This document shows positions 63,196 through 64,000 of a stretch of DNA of 64,000 nucleotides, in pieces. A program made the translations under genes and the position numbers. The notes beneath the pieces are model-generated. The model did not search any database. It saw only the letters and a list, made by a program, of their open reading frames with translations, and was not told where the DNA came from. The stretch comes from an uncultured Psychroserpens sp. (GTDB taxonomy: Bacteria; Bacteroidota; Bacteroidia; Flavobacteriales; Flavobacteriaceae), in assembly GCA_947488655.1 (NCBI GenBank), contig CANKZZ010000004.1, positions 62,001 to 126,000 of the forward strand. The letters run 5' to 3'. Each line of letters starts with the position of its first letter. Within the stretch, counting starts at the first letter, position 1.

Positions 63196-64000
63196 ATGGA
63201 AGAAAAAAAATTCGACGTTAAATCGATTATAGGATTCATTCTTATCTTCGCCATTTTACTCTTCATGATGTGGAAAAATCAACCCACACCAGAGGAATTA
63301 GCAGAACAAGAAAAGCAAGCACAAATTGAAGCTGATAAAAAAGCTAACGCAAAGCAAACTAAAGATACAAAAGTTGTTACTGCACAAGATTTTACAGCAC
63401 CACAACCTGGAGATTCTTTAAAAATTGAAGAATTAAAAAATAAATTGGGATCTTTTGCATACTCATCTACCTTACCATCTGCAAAAGAAAATTATACAAC
63501 TGTAACTACAGATGTTTTTGATTTAAAATTTAGTAATAGAGGTGGTTTTCTATCTGAAGTTATATTAAGTCAATTTGTAGATTATGACTCTGTTCCTATT
63601 GCATTAATACAAGATGGAAATGAGTCTTTTAATATTACACTTCCTACTGCAGATAATAGAATACTTAACACAAACGAACAATTTTTTGAGCCAACAGTAA
63701 GCAAAAATGGAGCTAATACTGTAGTTTCAATGAAGTTTAAAGCATCTCAAAATCAATTTTTAGAGTACCGTTATGAGTTAAAACCAAATGATTATATGAT
63801 AGATTTCTCTATTATATCTCAAGGTTTAAACAACGTAATAAATAGTTCTCAAACTATAGATTTAGATTGGCAATTAAAAGCATATCGTCATGACCAGAGT
63901 ATAACTTATGAAAATCGTTACACACGACTAACATATATGTATGAGGGCGAAAAGATAGATAAGCTTGCTCAAAATGGAGAAGATGAAGAGGTTTTAGAAG
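63196..64000 (+). CDS. yidC: Membrane protein insertase YidC, cut by the window end
   Basis: The first 268 residues are present. MEEKKFDVKSIIGFILIFAILLFMMW is the first membrane helix, followed by a Lys/Ala-rich linker and the large periplasmic beta-sandwich domain (FSNRGGFLSEVILSQF, FLEYRYELKPNDYMIDF, YTRLTYMYEGEKIDKL). The insertase core with five further helices lies outside. It puts membrane proteins, including respiratory subunits, into the inner membrane. Confidence 0.93.
   Translation, partial: MEEKKFDVKSIIGFILIFAILLFMMWKNQPTPEELAEQEKQAQIEADKKANAKQTKDTKVVTAQDFTAPQPGDSLKIEELKNKLGSFAYSSTLPSAKENYTTVTTDVFDLKFSNRGGFLSEVILSQFVDYDSVPIALIQDGNESFNITLPTADNRILNTNEQFFEPTVSKNGANTVVSMKFKASQNQFLEYRYELKPNDYMIDFSIISQGLNNVINSSQTIDLDWQLKAYRHDQSITYENRYTRLTYMYEGEKIDKLAQNGEDEEVLE

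Overview
The window is AT-rich chromosomal DNA from a member of the Bacteroidota, most likely the family Flavobacteriaceae. The evidence is type IX secretion C-terminal domains, a TonB-dependent receptor with a carboxypeptidase-regulatory N-terminus, the rpmB-rpmG-DUF4295-ftsY cluster, BshC (bacillithiol synthesis), DUF922 and DUF3820 genes, promoters of the TTTG/TAnnTTTG type and a general lack of Shine-Dalgarno sequences.

Region 1 (1-15474) is the remarkable part: a chromosomal integron-like cassette array. A tyrosine recombinase gene (14317-15384, + strand) faces away from fifteen consecutive small cassettes whose 20 genes all lie on the minus strand and read away from it. Each cassette has a 122-128 nt (once 181 nt) imperfect-palindrome site after its gene(s). 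In every cassette the first 8-10 nt (GTTRnnnnnn) are the reverse complement of the first 8-10 nt of its own site, and these words differ from cassette to cassette. That is the signature of attC sites. The recombinase lacks the insertion typical of IntI and has an extra N-terminal domain, so this looks like a Bacteroidota-type integron system not built on classical IntI. A candidate attI (22-nt palindrome at the crossover) and a candidate cassette promoter (TATCTTTG) lie between recombinase and array. Cargo includes small membrane proteins, lipoproteins, a SUKH protein, DUF2199, two HEPN-type proteins, an EndoU-type nuclease, a PaaI thioesterase and unknown genes. The array continues past the left edge.

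Region 2 (15.6-46.5 kb) is ordinary chromosome: Crp/Fnr regulator, Dus, T9SS-secreted proteins, HtpG, FabH-like enzyme, TonB-dependent receptor, SSS symporter, RecR, a glycosyltransferase, 2-oxoacid dehydrogenase E2, an exonuclease, a FAH-family/HPt/CinA operon, L28/L33/DUF4295/FtsY, two paralogous lipoproteins separated by copies of the ftsY 3' end, amidase, serine hydrolase and RimO.

Region 3 (46.5-48.4 kb) is a second, integrase-less patch with two attC-like sites around a DUF6161 gene, beside rimO and far from the recombinase. Region 4 (48.8-64 kb) is again core chromosome: M23 and M14 peptidases, MORN-like protein, BshC, GuaA, a LysM/ligand-binding lipoprotein-like protein, OsmC, DUF922, DUF3820, PyrG and the start of YidC at the right edge.

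A short DNA word, TTCCGAAG/CTTCGGAA inside TTTTCTTCGGAAAT, recurs about 21 times in the backbone on both strands, in genes and between them, far above chance. It may be a genome-wide signal.
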